Positions 23,851 to 37,018 of a stretch of DNA of 64,000 bases are shown one piece after another. How positions within the stretch are numbered: position 1 is the first letter of the stretch; every line of letters begins with the position of its first letter. Below the pieces are notes generated by a model. It ran no database searches and was not told the DNA's origin. It saw only the letters and a program-made list of their open reading frames with translations. Source of the stretch: Haematobia irritans (Eukaryota > Arthropoda > Insecta > Diptera > Muscidae); assembly GCF_050003625.1 (NCBI RefSeq), contig NC_134397.1:67740669-67804668 (forward strand), given 5' to 3'. Made by a program: the position numbers and the translations under genes.

Positions 23851-24372
23851 CTACACTCAAACAAAAATTGAACTCTCTATTTCACTAAACCCAATTTAAC
23901 TTTTTTTAGTTCATGGAATTATTGTATATGGAGAACGTTTTCTTTACTCTAATAATTTTTTGCGTACGTTAGTTAAATGAACCAAAAAACAGGAAAAAAT
24001 TATACTCAAATGAAGTAAAAAGTTGTACTAAATTCGTACTTCTCACAAAATAATTCATTATTTCTTTAAATTTGTAAATTTTATTATAAATGTGCCCTTC
24101 ATGAACTTCGTATATCACTAAAGACATACTTGCAATTTCAAACTCCAAGTTTTTCTTTCAAACTACAAAATTTTCTTTAACAAGTGAAAAAAATTAATTA
24201 TGTCTAATAAATTTTCTTGAATTTGTCGACAAATATTTACTTATTTTTGTGATATCGGAGCGATGTCAGCGTTTGTAACACTGTTTAGTTAAAATTTTCT
24301 TAAAATGTTAAAAAATTTCTAAAAATAACTAAATGTTTTCTTCCTGGTGGGTTCACTGTTTTTTTAGTGTAG
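23851..24372. mobile_element. MITE I, complete
   Basis: 522 bp with inverted ends: CTACACTCAAACAAAAATTG on the left and the complement of CTACACTAAAAAAACAGTGA on the right. AT-rich, non-coding. Related copies lie at 37019-37383 and 63682-64000. The superfamily is not clear from the ends. Confidence 0.6.
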
Positions 24373-24691
24373 GGATATAAAATTTCGTAAAAGAAATTTG
24401 TTATCATATCCTTATATAAACCAGATAGAGGTTTCATTGGGCGAAATTTGGACATTCGATGGAGAACACTAGAGAATTTTAATAATAATTCTCTAATATA
24501 TATTCATACATGTGTTTCGTGATAATTAATTCTTATTTGTTTACTTAACGGGCAATTATTCGATATTTTTTTTTTGTTTTTTGGTTTAGTTCATGTGTTG
24601 TCTATCTAAATCATAAAAATCGCTTATAATGTTTTCCTTATGGTTCGATTTTTCTTTTTTTAATTTCAATCATGAGAGCAAAAATATTCGC
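24373..24691. other. Unique spacer, no gene seen
   Basis: AT-rich, with no recognised repeat or open frame. Confidence 0.4.
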
Positions 24692-25044
24692 TACACGCAA
24701 AAAATATTTTTTTCGCGATGGCATTTTTTTAGACAAGATTACTTTATTTTACTAAACTATATTACTAACTCCGAAATGATATAAATTAGTAAATATTTTT
24801 CCACAAATTTAAGATATTTTATTAGTCACAATTAATTTTTTACTCTTGTTTGAGAAAATTTCAAAGGAAAATCGACCAGCTTGCATTGATAAAACAACCT
24901 GATAGTCTGTCTTATAAATAAAGTAACCATGAGTCTCTCCTTATAAATAAATTAACCATCGTTAATATGATTTTCATTAAATGGAATTTATTTGCTTCTA
25001 AAATAATCTCTTTAGTCTATTTTAAATATTTTTTTTCTTGTGTA
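24692..25044. mobile_element. MITE-like element J
   Basis: About 353 bp bounded by TACACGCAAAAAATATTTT and, inverted, TACACAAGAAAAAAAATATT. No open frame. Ends resemble those of the G and I elements in style (TACAC plus A-run). Confidence 0.45.
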
Positions 25045-25057
25045 ATACAAAAGTAAA

Positions 25058-27026
25058 AACAAGTATATACGGCCGTAAGTTCGGCCAGGCCGAAGCTTAT
25101 GTACCCTCCACCATGGATTGCGTAGAAACTTCTTCTAAACACTGCCATCCACAATCGAATTACTTAAGTTGAGGTAACGCTTGCCGATGGCAAGGTATCT
25201 TAAAACCTCCTAACACCGTCTTCTAAATTGTATGTAAGTCCATACGTGGTATATATTAAATCAAAAAAGATTGATCAAATACGTATATAATTCAGTTTGA
25301 CAACATTTTCTATAGACATAAAATTTTCACAAAATTTTCTATAGAAATAAAATGTTAACAAAATTTTCTATAGAAATAAATATTTCAAAAAATTTTTTAT
25401 AGAAATAAAATTTTGACAAAATTTTCTTTAGAAATAAAATTTTGACAAAATTTTCTACAGAAATAAAATTTTAACAAAATTTTCTATAGAAACACAATTT
25501 TAACAAAATTTTCTATAGAAATAAAATTTTGAAAAAATTTTCTATAGAAATAAAATTTTGACAAAATTTTCTATCGAAATAAAATTTTAACAAAAATGTT
25601 TTATAGAAATAAAATTTTTACAAAATTTTCTGTAGAAATAAAATTTTTGTAGATTATTTTTGGCTCGAGTGGCAACCATGATTATGAACCGATATGGACC
25701 AATTTTTGTGTGATTGGAGATCGGCTATATATAACTATAGACCGATAAGGACCAATTTTGTTATGGTTGTTAGCGGCCATATACTAACACGACGTTCCAA
25801 ATTTGAATCGGATTGTATGAATTTTGCTCTTCCAAGATGCTCCGGAGGTCAAATCTGGAGATCGGTTTATATGGGGGCTATATATAATTATGGACCGATG
25901 TGGACCAATTTTTGCATGGTTGTTAGAGACCATTTACCAACACCATGTACCAAATTTCAGCAAGATCGGGTGATATTTGCTTCTCTTTGAGGCTCCGCAA
26001 GCCAAATCTGGGGATCGGTTTATATGGGGGCTATATATAATTATGGACCGATATGGACCAATTTCTGCATGGTTGTTAGAGAGATATATCAACACCATGT
26101 ACCAAATTTCAGCCGAATCGGATGAAATATGTTTCTGTTAGAGGCTCCACAAGCCAAATCTGAGGGTCCCTTTATATGGGGGCTATACGTAAAAGTAGAC
26201 CGATATGGACCAATTTTTGCATGGTTGTTAGAGACCATATACTAACACCATGTACCAAATTTCAGCCGGATCGGATGAAATTTGCTTCTCTTAGAGCAAT
26301 CGAAAACCAAATTTTGGGGTTCGTTTATATGGGGGCTATACGTAAACGTGGACCGATATCGCCCATTTGCAATACCATCCGACCTACATCAATAACAACT
26401 ACTTGTACCAAGTTTCGGATCGAATGAAATTTGCTTCTCTTTGAGGCTCCGCAAGCCAAATCTGGGGATCGGTTTATATGGGGGATATATATAATTATGG
26501 ACCGATGTGAACCAATTTTTGCATGGTTGTTAGAGACCATATACCAACACCATGTACTAAATTTCAGCAAGATCGGATGAAGTTTGCTTCTCTTTGAGGC
26601 TTCGCAAGCCAAATCTGGGGATCGGTTTATATGGGGGCCATATATAATTATGAACCGATGTGGGCCAATTTTTGCATGGTTGTTAGAGACCATATACCGA
26701 CACCATGTACCAAATTTCAGCCGCAGCGGATGAAATATGCTTCTCGTAGAAGCTCCGCAAGCCAAATCTCCGTTTATATGAGGGCTATACGATATCGCCC
26801 ATTTGCAATACCATCCGACCTACATCAATAACAACTACTTGTGCCAAGTTTCAAGTCGATAGCTTGTTTCGTTCGGAAGTTAGCGTGATTTCAACAGACG
26901 GACGGACGGACTCAGAATTTCACCACGACCCAGAATATATACTTTATGGGGTCTTAGAGCAATATTTCGATGTGTTACAAACGGAATGACAAAGTTAATA
27001 TACCCCCATCCTATGGTGGAGGGTAT
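25058..27026 (-). mobile_element. DINE-1-like family A element, complete
   Basis: 3' terminus at 25058 and hairpin TTCGGCCAGGCCGAA at 25080-25094. A 29-bp array occupies about 25290-25655 and central 153-bp units 25690-26770. A GGAC run is at 26896-26910 and the 5' end at 27026 is followed by A5. At about 26410 the sequence jumps from the GTCY-proximal region back into a central unit through the shared ACCAAGTTTC/ACCAAATTTC, an internal partial duplication. Confidence 0.88.
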
Positions 27027-27702
27027 AAAAACAACTAAACTAACATATATAAATATTTTATAATACATTTCGAAAAATTTTGCATAAATCATTAAAATGA
27101 ATACTTTCAGCGTGAAATTTACGCCCATTTTAATTAGAAGTGGTGAAAAGTTTTTCCATTAAATTGCAAATTAGCCAATGAATAAGTCCATAGCTTTTCT
27201 TCTGGTTGATCGCAGGGCCAGGAATGAAAACAAGTGAGGTTGTACCATTTTATGATTTTGCCTCTTATCTGGACAAAAACAATCGAATATCCATCATATT
27301 ACCAGTCCAACTATAGGTTTTGTTAGTGTAAATGCTTGCAAGAAAACATAAATAAATTGAGCCTCACAATGTGTCAAAAAGTCTAATGAGAGATGTTGTT
27401 GGGGGCATGGAAATGTGTCGACAGCGAAAAATATTTGGCACTACATTTTCTAGTGACAAATTAAATTTGGACATAAAAATATTTTGGTTTGCCAAATTGC
27501 TTTGAATTTTCTTTAAATAATTAATAAAGAATTTAAGTGTTAATTATTTTTTGTATTATACTGCCAATCAGACTATTAGCTCCTGAGGTGTAGCACACTG
27601 CTATTAGAGATAATATAGGTTGAGGCGAAGCGTTTACGGTCTGTTTCGTGGATGTAAATTCTTTGCTATATACCGAAGAAAAATTAAATTGTTTTATGGG
27701 AA
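27027..27702. other. Unique block, no gene seen
   Basis: Non-repetitive AT-rich sequence between two DINE-1-like elements. No convincing open frame. Confidence 0.4.
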
Positions 27703-29208
27703 AACAAGTAAGGAAAGTCCAAAGTCGGGCGGGGCCGACTATATTATACCCTGCACCACTTTGCAGATCTAAATTTTAGATACCATATCACAACCGTCAA
27801 ATGTGCTGGGGGCTATATACAAAGGTTTGTCCCAAAAACATACATTTAAATATAACTCGATCTGGACAGAATTTGATAGACTACTACAAAATCTATAGAC
27901 TCAAAATTTAAGTCGGCTAATGCACTAGGCTGGAACACAATGTTAGTAAAAAAATATGGGAAACGTTTAAATCTGAAGCAATTTAAAGGAAACTTCAAAA
28001 AATTTTATTTTGCGATGATTTATTGCTCCGTATATATGTATTAGAAGTTTAGGAAAATTAGAGTCATTTTTACAACTTTTCGACTAAGCAGTGGCGATTT
28101 TACAAAGAAAATGTTGGTATTTTGACCATTTTTGTCGAAATCAGAAAACATATATATGGGAGCTATATCTAAATCGGAACTGATTTCAACCAAATTTGGC
28201 ACGCATAGCCACAATGCTACTTCTATTCCCTGTGCAAAATTTCAACTAAATCGGAGCAAAAAATTGGCCTCTGTGGTCATATGAGTGTAAATCGGCCGAA
28301 AGCTATATATTGGAGCTATATCTAAATCTGAACCGATTTCAACCAAATTTGGCGCACATAGCTACAATGCTAATTCTACTCCCTGTGCAAAATTTCAACT
28401 AAATCGGAGCAAACAATTGGCCTCTGTGGTCATATGAGTGTACATCGGGCGAAAGCTATATATGGGAGATATATTTAAATCTGAACCGATTTCAACCAAA
28501 TTTGACACGCATAGCTACAATGCTAATTCTACTCCCTGTGCAAAATTTCAACTAAATCGGAGCAAAAAATTGGCCTCTGTGGTCATATGAGTGTAAATCG
28601 GCCGAAAGCTATATATTGGAGCTATATCTAAATCTGAACCGATTTCAACCAAATTTGGCGCACATAGCTACAATGCTAATTCTATTCCCTGTGCAAAATT
28701 TCAATTAAATTGGGCTAAAACTCTTGTTTCTGGGACCATATTAGTCAATATCGGGCGAAAGATATATATGGGAGCTATATCTAAATCTGAACCGATTTCA
28801 ATAAAATTTGGCACACTTGACTATAGTACTAATTGTTCTTCTTGTGCAAAATTTTAAGCAAATTAGGGCAAAACTCTGGCTTCTGGGGCCATATAAGTCC
28901 ATATCAGGCGAAATATATATATGGGAGCTATATCTAAATCTGAACCGATTTCTTCCAAAATCAATAGGGATCTATTCTGAGCCGAACACATACTTGTGCC
29001 AAATTTGAAGTCGATTGGACTAAAACTGCGACCTAGACTTTGATTACAAAAATGTGTTCACGGACAGACGGACATGGCTATATTGACTCAGGAGCCCACC
29101 CTGAGCATTTTTGCTAAAGACACCATGTGTCTCTCTCGTCTCCTTCTGGGTGTTGCAAACATATGCACTAACTTATAATACCCTGTTCCACAGTGTGGAG
29201 CAGGGTAT
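27703..29208 (-). mobile_element. DINE-1-like family C element, complete
   Basis: 3' end AACAAGTAAGGAAAGTCC with a GC-rich hairpin (AGTCGGGCGGGGCCGACT, 27722-27739), then subterminal ACCCTGCACCAC. Central units repeat with exactly 153-bp spacing (AGCTATATAT at 28301, 28454 and 28607). GGACAGACGGAC is at 29063-29074. The 5' end at 29208 is itself a strong inverted repeat (ACCCTGTTCCACA paired with GTGGAGCAGGGT). No coding capacity. Confidence 0.87.
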
Positions 29209-29272
29209 AATAAACTACTTTCACAACGCGTTGTTAAATCAAGGAAACCTTTGTGGTATTTGCTACCTTTTT

Positions 29273-32200
29273 ATACTCACCACCATAGGATGGTGACGGG
29301 GGTATAATAAGTTTGTCATTCCGTTTGTAACACATCGAAATATCGATTTCCGACTATATAAAGTATATATATTCTTGATCAGGGAGAAATTCTAAGGCGA
29401 TATAACGATGTCCGTCTGTCTGTCTGTTGTAATCACGCTACAGTCTTCAATAATGAAGCAATCGTGCTGAAATTTTGCACAAACTCGTCTTTTGTCTGCA
29501 GGCAGGTCAAGTTCGAAGATGGGCTATATCGGTTCAGGGTTTGATATAGTCCCCATATAAACCGACCTCCCGATTTGGGGCCTTGGGCTTATAGAAACCG
29601 CAGTTTTTATTCAATTTACCTGAAATTGGAAATCTAAAGGTATTGTAGGACCACAAAAACGTGTGTTCAAAATTGTGAGTATTGGTCCATATTTTGGTAT
29701 AGCCCCCATATAGACCGATCTCCCGATTTTACTTCTTGGGCTTATAGAAACCGCAGTTTTTATTCAATTTACCTGAAATTGGAAATCTAAAGGTATTGTA
29801 GGACCACAACAACGTGTGCCAAAAATTGTGAGTATCGGTCCATGTTTTGGTATGGTCCCCATATAAAACGACCCCCCAATTTGGGGTCTTGGGCTTATAG
29901 AAACCGTAGTTTTTATCCAATTTGTCTGAAATTGGAAATCTAGATGTATTTTAGGACCATAAAGAGGTATCCCGAAAACGGTGAGTATCGGTCCATATTT
30001 TGGTATAGCCCCCATATAGACCGATTCCCGATTTTACTTCTTGGGCTTCTAGAATCCGAAGTTTTTATCCTATTTGCCTGAAATTGGAAATCTAGAGGTA
30101 TTTTTGGGTCATAAAGAGGTGTGCCGAAAACGGTGAGTATCGGTCCATATTTTGGTTTAGCCCCCATATAGACCGATTTCCCGATTTTATTTCTTGGGCT
30201 TCTAGAATCCGAAGTTTTTATCCTATTTGCCTGAAATTGGAAATCTATATATATTTTCGGGTCATAAAGGGGTGTGTATCGGTCCATATTTTAGTATAGC
30301 CCCCATAAGAACGATCTCCCGATTTAACTCCTTGGGTTTCTAGAAACCGTAGGTTTTATCTGATTTGCCTGAAATTGTAAATATTCTGGTATTTAAGGCT
30401 CACAAAAACGTGTATCGGATTAAGTGTTTATCGGTCCATTTGGGAATGCCTCCATATAGACCGACTTCACTTCTTTAGGGTGTAGAAGGCGCACTGATCA
30501 TGAAAATTGCTTGAAACTCAATGTAAAATTTCCAAATTTTTCTTCTACAGATTTAAGATTTCAAATCAAGACGTTTTTTATACCCTCCATCATAGGATGG
30601 GGGTATATTAACTTTGTCATTCCGTTTGTAACACATCGAAATGTTGCTCTAAGACCCCATAAAGTATATATATATTCTGGGTCGTGGTGAAATTCTGAGT
30701 CGATCTAAGCATGTCCGTCCGTCCGTCCGTCCGTCTGTTGAAATCACGCTAACTTCCGAACGAAACAAGCTATCAACTTGAAACTTGGCACAAGTAGTTG
30801 TTATCGATATAGGTCGGATGGTATTGAAAATGGGCCATATCGGTCCACGTTTACGTATAGCCCCCATATAAAGGGACCCTCAGATTTGGCTTGTGGAACC
30901 TCTAACAGAAGCATATTTCATCCGATCCGGCTGAAATTTGGTACATGGTGGTGGTATATGGTCTCTAACAACCATGCAAAAATTGGTCCACATCGGTCCA
31001 TAATTATATATAGCCCCCATATAAACCGATCCCCAGATTTGGATTGCGGAGCCTAAAAGAAAAGCAAATTTCATCCGATCCTGCTGAAATTTGGTACATG
31101 GTGTTGGTATATGGTCTCTAACAACCACGCAAAACTTGGTCCACATCGGTCCATAATTATATATAGCCACCATATAAACCGATCCCCAGATTTGGCTTGA
31201 GGAGCCTCAAAGAGAAGAAAATTTCATCCGATCCGGCTGAAATTTGGTACATGATGTTGGTATATGGTCTCTAACAACCATGCAAAAATTGGTCCATATC
31301 GGTCCTTAATTATATATAGCCCCCATATAAACCGATCCTCAGATTTGGCTTGTGGAGCCTCTAAGAGAAGCAGATTTCATCCGATCCGCCTGAAATTTGG
31401 TACATGGTGTTGGTATATGGTCTCTAACAATCATGCAAAAATTGGTCCACATCGGTCCGTAATTATATATAACCCCCATATAAACCGATCCCCAGATTTG
31501 GCTTGCGGAGCCTCAAAGAGAAGCAAATTTCATCCGATCCGGCTGAAATTTGGTACATGATGTTGGTATATGGTCTCTAACAACCATGCAAAAATTGGTC
31601 CACGTCGGTTCATAATTATATATAGCCCCCATATAAGCCGATCCCCAGATTTGGCTTGCGAAGTCTCCAAGAGAAGCAAATTTCATCCAAGCCGGTTGTA
31701 ATTTGGAACATGGTGTTAGTATATGATCTTTAACAACCGTGCCCGAATTGGTCCATATCGGTCCATAATTATATATAGCCCCCATATAAAACGTTCTCCA
31801 GATTTGACCTCCGGAGCCTCTTGGAGGAGAAAAATTCATCCAATCCGGTTCAAATTAGCAACGTGGTGTTAGTATATGGTCGCTAACAACCATACCAAAA
31901 TTGGTCCAATCACACAAAAATTGGTCCATATCGGTTCATAATCATGGTTGCCACTAGAGCAAAAAATAATCTACCAAAATTTTATTTCTATAGAAAATTT
32001 TGTCAAAATTTTATTTCTATAGAAAATTTTGTCAAAATTTTATTTCTAGAGAAAATTTTGTTAAAATTTTATTCGGTTCATAATAAAATTTTCATCATTT
32101 TCAAAATTTTATTTCTATAGAAAATTTTGTCAAAACTTTATTTCTATAGAAAATTTTGTTCAAATTTTATTCGGTTCATAATCATGGTTGCCACTCGAGC

Positions 32201-32924
32201 CACAAATAATCTACCAAGATTTTATTTCTATAGAAAATTTTGTCAAAAGTTTATTTCTATACAAAATTTTGTTAAAATTTTATTTCTGTAGAAATTTTTG
32301 TCAAAATTTTCTTTCTATAGAATATTTTGTCAAAATTTTTATTTCTATAGAAAATTTTGTGAAAATTTTATTTCTATAGAAAATTTTGTTAAAATTTTAT
32401 TTCTGTAGAAAATTTTGTCAAAATTTTATGTCTACTTTGCCAAACTGAATTATATACGTATTGGATCGATCTTTTTTGATTTAATATATACCACGTATGG
32501 ACTTACATACAATTTAGAAGATGGTGTTAGGAGGTTTTAAGATACCTTGCCATCGGCAAGCGTTACCGCAACTTAAGTAATTCGATTGTGGATGGCAGTG
32601 TCTAGAAGAAGTTTCTACGCAATCCATGATGGAGGGTACATAAGCTTCGGCCTGGCCGAACTTACGGCCGTATATACTTGTTTATAATTTTCTTGCACAC
32701 TTACAAGAGATGTTAATGATTCCTCTAAAACTCAAACAAAAATGGTTCTTATAAATCCAGAATCTGATATAGTCGTCATAGATGAAATCTTTACATTTAT
32801 CTTCGGGAAGTGTCCTCAAGTCCTCAAGCCCTCCTGAAATTTCAAAGGAAACCCTAATATTTGGTTCATGGTGGTGGGTATTTAAGATTCGGCCCGGCCG
32901 ATCTTAGTGCTGTATATACTTGTT
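29273..32924 (+). mobile_element. DINE-1-like family B element with nested A element
   Basis: 5' end ATACTCACCACCATAGG after a T5 run. Core, short GTCT run (29410-29427) and six or so central units follow to about 30430. The B sequence breaks at 30579 and resumes at 32683 (TATAATTTTCTTGCACAC), ending with hairpin TTCGGCCCGGCCGAT at 32888-32902 (one end mispaired) and ACTTGTT at 32924. Its own sequence totals about 1.55 kb. Confidence 0.87.
30580..32682 (+). mobile_element. DINE-1-like family A element, complete, nested in B
   Basis: Starts ATACCCTCCATCATAGG in a T-run of the B element. (GTCC)n is at 30714-30733 and about seven central 153-bp units at 30870-31900. A 29-bp array is at 31970-32440 and contains two copies of a GGTTCATAATCATGGTTGCC flank (near 31930 and 32170), so part of the array is duplicated. 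3' hairpin 32646-32660, end ACTTGTT. Confidence 0.88.
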
Positions 32925-32959
32925 TAAAATTACTCTTTCTAATAAAGGAAAACAATGAA

Positions 32960-33265
32960 TTATTGGGAATGTAAATTAAAAATGTGAGATAATTCAAATG
33001 TTTGAAAATTTATGGCGAAAATAATTGTAACAGACTGATCAATCAATGTAATACCCATGGTTAGCCTAATTTTTGGCATACGTACACTGCGATTAAGAAA
33101 CGACTCGTCTTCTGATTCAATCCACGAATAAACCCAATTTATGGCATCCTCATCGCAACCAAAATGCTGATCGGCCAGGTCATACGTCTTCGATCGAAAC
33201 AAGAGGTAGCCGAAAAAAGCAATGTCTGGATTACACGACAACAAATGGCATTCGACTGTTGACAA
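32960..33265 (-). other. Candidate exon in unique sequence
   Basis: Minus-strand open frame outside all repeats, with mixed codon usage. A plausible acceptor (pyrimidine-rich stretch then GTCAACAG) ends at 33256 and a possible donor (ATGG then GTATTAC) begins at 33054. Together they would define an exon of about 201 bp at 33055-33255, beginning in phase with ..ECHLLSCNPDIAFFGY and ending near RMPKIRLTM. I do not recognise the protein. It has no signal peptide or transmembrane segment in the exon-sized part. The donor is weak. Confidence 0.3.
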
Positions 33266-33352
33266 TTTTGAAAAATAATAAAATTAAACTAAAACCAAAT
33301 AAATTTCATTTAGACCGTATAACAATTTGATCACATTTTAGAACACATATCA

Positions 33353-33481
33353 CTTAGGTTAGGTTAGGTAGCAGTCCGATGTATCAGGCTCACTTAGACT
33401 ATTCAGTCCATTGTGATACCACATTGGTGAACTTCTCTCTCTCTGAGTGCTGCCCGATTCCATGTTAAGCTCAATGACAAG
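33353..33481 (-). mobile_element. SINE tail, minus strand
   Basis: Complement of the SINE 3' region: TTAGGTTAGGTTAGGTAGCA at the 3' end, then TCAGGCTCACTTAGACTATT and CACATTGGTGAACTTCTCTC, and CTGCCCGATTCCATGTTAAG at the inner end. 5'-truncated, no tRNA head. Confidence 0.72.
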
Positions 33482-34010
33482 AGCGTCATATTGCGCTCAT
33501 TTCCCAACCGATTAGCGTCAAACTTGAAACAAAGTAATCTAATTTACCACCCTTTAAGTGTGCAAAATTTCATTGATTCAGATTTAGATATAGCTCGCAT
33601 ATATATGTATCGTGCGATTTTCCTAATTTGGCCAGAAGTCGCTTGTTTATCAACCAATCTTACTCAAAGGTGGCCAACTCAAATTTTCTATAGTACTAAC
33701 TATATGGGCAAAAAAGCATGGAAATCGGTCCAGATTTAAATATAGCTTCCATATATATGTATCGATCGATTTTTCGATTTGGTTATAATAGCCTTATTTA
33801 TTAACCGATCTTACTCAAGTTTAGCACACTGTAACGTTTTGTGGTATCAACCAAACCTGTAAAATATCATCCAAATCGGTTAAGATTTGGATCGGGCAGC
33901 GCCCGATTTTCAAAATGTTGTCTATAATAACCTTATTTTTGACCATAGTGGCCTCATTTATAAGCCAAGCTTACTCAGCACAATGTAGTCTCCTGTAATA
34001 TCAACTAAGG
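33482..34010 (+). mobile_element. Family D fragment, central repeats
   Basis: Three diverged units with ATATAGCTYSCATATATATG spaced 152 bp (TAGCTCGC at 33591, TAGCTTCC at 33743). Neither terminus is present. The same sequence flanks the Himar-like mariner. Confidence 0.65.
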
Positions 34011-34168
34011 AATCGCTGTACTTCTTTAAGCCCGTTTTTAGGAATGTGAAAAATCATCTAAAACAGATTTATTATACTGAACGAATTTCGAAAATTCCCT
34101 TCAAAGATCCCAAACTTGTGGAAATTCCCAACCAAATCCCCAAACCAAAAATTTCGAACAAATATGAC

Positions 34169-34209
34169 TTCTTTAAAAGTAAAACATTTTATGTTTTACT
34201 TTTAAAGAA
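34169..34209. repeat. Perfect 19-bp hairpin
   Basis: 34169-34187 is the exact reverse complement of 34191-34209, with a 3-base loop. AT-rich, at the edge of MITE G; function unknown. Confidence 0.7.
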
Positions 34210-34217
34210 AATTAAAA

Positions 34218-36250
34218 ATATACTCAAACAAGTATATACGGCCGTAAGTTCGGCCAGGCCGAATCTTATGTACCCTCCACCATGGATTGCGTATAAACTT
34301 CTACGAAAGACTGCCATCCACTATCGAATTACTTGCGTTGTGGTATCTTAAAACTTCTTAACATCGTTTTCTAAATTGTGAGTTAGTCCATACGTGATAG
34401 AGAGCCAGAATTGAAATATGGGGCGTCGCTTATATGGGGCCGATATACAATTATGAACTTGATATGGACCAATTTTTGTGTGATTGGGGATCGATTTATC
34501 TGTGGGCAATAAACAACTATAGGCCGATATGGACCTAGTTAGGCATGGTTGTTAAGGGCCATACACTAGCACAATGTACCAAATTTCAACTCCGATGAAA
34601 TTTGCTCCTGCAAGAGGCTCCAAAACCAAATCTCGGAATCGGTTTATATAGGGGTCTATATATGATTATGGACTGATATGGACCACTTTTGACATGGTTG
34701 TTAAATATCATATGTTACCACCACGTACCAAATTTCAACCAGATCGGATGAATTTTGCTTCTCCAAAAGGCACAGGAGGTCAAATCTGGGGATCGGTTTA
34801 TATGGGGGCTATATATAATTATGGACTGATATGAACCAATTCCTGCATAGTTCGTGGATACCATATACTAACATCACGTACCAAATTTCAGCCGGATCGG
34901 ATGAATTTTGCTTCTCCGAAAGGCCCAGGAGGTCAAATCTGGGGATCGGTTTATATGGGGGCTATATATAATTATGGACTGATATGAACCAATTCCTGCA
35001 TAGTTCGTGGATACCATATACTAATATCACGTACCAAATTTCAGCCGGATCGGATGAATTTTGCTCTTCCAAGGGGCTCCGGAGGTCAAATCTGGGGATC
35101 AGTTTATATGGGGCCTTTATATAATTACTGACCGATTTCGACCAATTTTTGCATGATTGTTTGAGGCCATATATTAACACCACGTACCAAATATCAACTG
35201 AATCAGATGAATTTTGGTCTTCCAAGAGGCTCCGGAGGTCAAATCTAGTGATCGGTTTATATGGGCGCTATATATAATTAAGGACCGATGTAGACCAATT
35301 TTTGCATGGTTGTTAGAGACCATATACTAACACCATGTACCAAATTTCAACCGGATCGGATGAAATTTGCTTCTCCTAGAGGCTCCGCAAGCCAAATCGG
35401 GGGATCGGTTTATATGGGGGCTATATATAATTATGGACCGATGTTGACCGATTTTTGCATGGTTGTTAGAGACCATATACTAACATCATGTACCAAATTT
35501 CAGCCGGATCGGATGAAATTTGCTTCTCCTAGAGGCTCCGCAAGCCAAATCGGGGGATCACTATATATGGGGGCTATATATAATTATGGACCGATGTGGA
35601 CCAATTTTTGCATGGTTATTAGAGACCATATACTAACATCATGTATCAAATTTCAGCCGGATCGGAAGAAATTTGCCTCTTAGAGCAATCGCAAGCCAAA
35701 TTTTGGGGTCCGTTTATATGGGACAATACGTAAAAGTGGACCGATATGGCCCATTTGCAATACCATCCGACTTACATCAATAACTACTACTTGTGCCAAG
35801 TTTCAAGTCGATAGCTTGTTTCGTTCGGAAGTTAGCGTGATTTCAACAGACGGACGGACGGACATGCTCAGATCGACTCAGAATTTCACCACGACCCAGA
35901 ATATATATACTTTATGGGGTCTTAGTGCAATATTTCGATGTGTTACAAACAGAATGACAACGTTAATATACCCCCCATCCTATGGTGGAGGGTATAAAAA
36001 AGTTTACTTGGATTGGATTTTGACCTTCCCTTAAGGATTTTGGTATTGATTCCGAGCCAAAGAGGCGGCGGATGGAAAATTTGTGTCCTAAATTTAATGA
36101 AAAACATTTTTGAAGCAAAGATTATAAACTTTATTTTGATTAAAGTTTCGTAATTTTAAAGAAATTTGTCCTTAATATTTTGAAAATTTCGTATCCTATA
36201 ATTTAGGTTGAGTAATCCTTAATATCACGTAAATATTTTTTTCAGTGTAG
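34218..36250 (-). mobile_element. MITE G with nested A element
   Basis: One end ATACTCAAA at 34218-34226; the body resumes at 35996 (AAAAGTTTACTTGG). It contains GGTATTGATTCCGAGCCAAAG and ends TTTTTTCAGTGTA at 36250. The A element sits within about 9 bp of the G terminus, in its A-run. Confidence 0.58.
34227..35995 (-). mobile_element. DINE-1-like family A element, complete, no AT-rich array
   Basis: 3' end at 34227, hairpin 34249-34263, central 153-bp units about 34440-35700, GGAC run 35850-35863, 5' end at 35995 followed by A6. It belongs to the subfamily of 11150-12537 (shared GAGAGCCAGAATTGAAATA) and also lacks the 29-bp array. Confidence 0.87.
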
Positions 36251-37018
36251 CTACAATTTTGAAAAATTTTAATTAGTATGGAAATATGTTCTAAAAGTGT
36301 GTTAATAAATTCCTCTCTAAAGAGCAATTCACTTATGCAAGACTTAAGTAGTTTTCTTTCCTTCCAGTTTCTGCAGAAATTAGTGATAGGTTAATTACAC
36401 TAGCCAACAGCCATTTTGTGAATTGTTTCTAGCATATTTTTTCTTATTGACTATGACCTACTAAACACGAAAATTCAGCTATACGTAAAAAACCAAAATT
36501 GCTGTTAGCAATTTTTTTATATTTTATATGAATCTTTATATGGTTTTTTCTGCCACATTTTTACTAAAAAAACGCCGTTTTTTAACCTTTTTAAGCCGCC
36601 AACACCCAAACTACTTACCCGATTTGAAAATTTTCTGAGAATGAGTTGTAGACGGCTCAATTTTCTTTAATTTGAGTAGAAAAGTTTGTTATTTGTTGCC
36701 TAGTGTTATGAGCGATTACCGACTGTCACGTTTACTGCACCATCAAGTAGTTCATAGTAATTTTGGCTTGGAGTCTCCAATTTAAATAACTCTATTCTCA
36801 AGTTTTTTAAACTCTCTTATAATTTTATGAACATTCCTGAAAATTTCAACTTCTTCGCACATATCATCATTCGTTGCCTAGCTGAAGGAACTGACATATT
36901 TTGAGTTTGCGACGTTTGTTACATTTTCTACATTTACGACGTATATGTGACGTTTATAACTTTGCGACAGTCGAAAACTTCAAAAAGTTTGATACAGACC
37001 ATAGCTGACGAACACTGC
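36251..37018. other. Unique block, no gene seen
   Basis: Non-repetitive AT-rich DNA; a few TGACGT/CGACGT motifs near 36900-36960. No convincing open frame. Confidence 0.4.
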
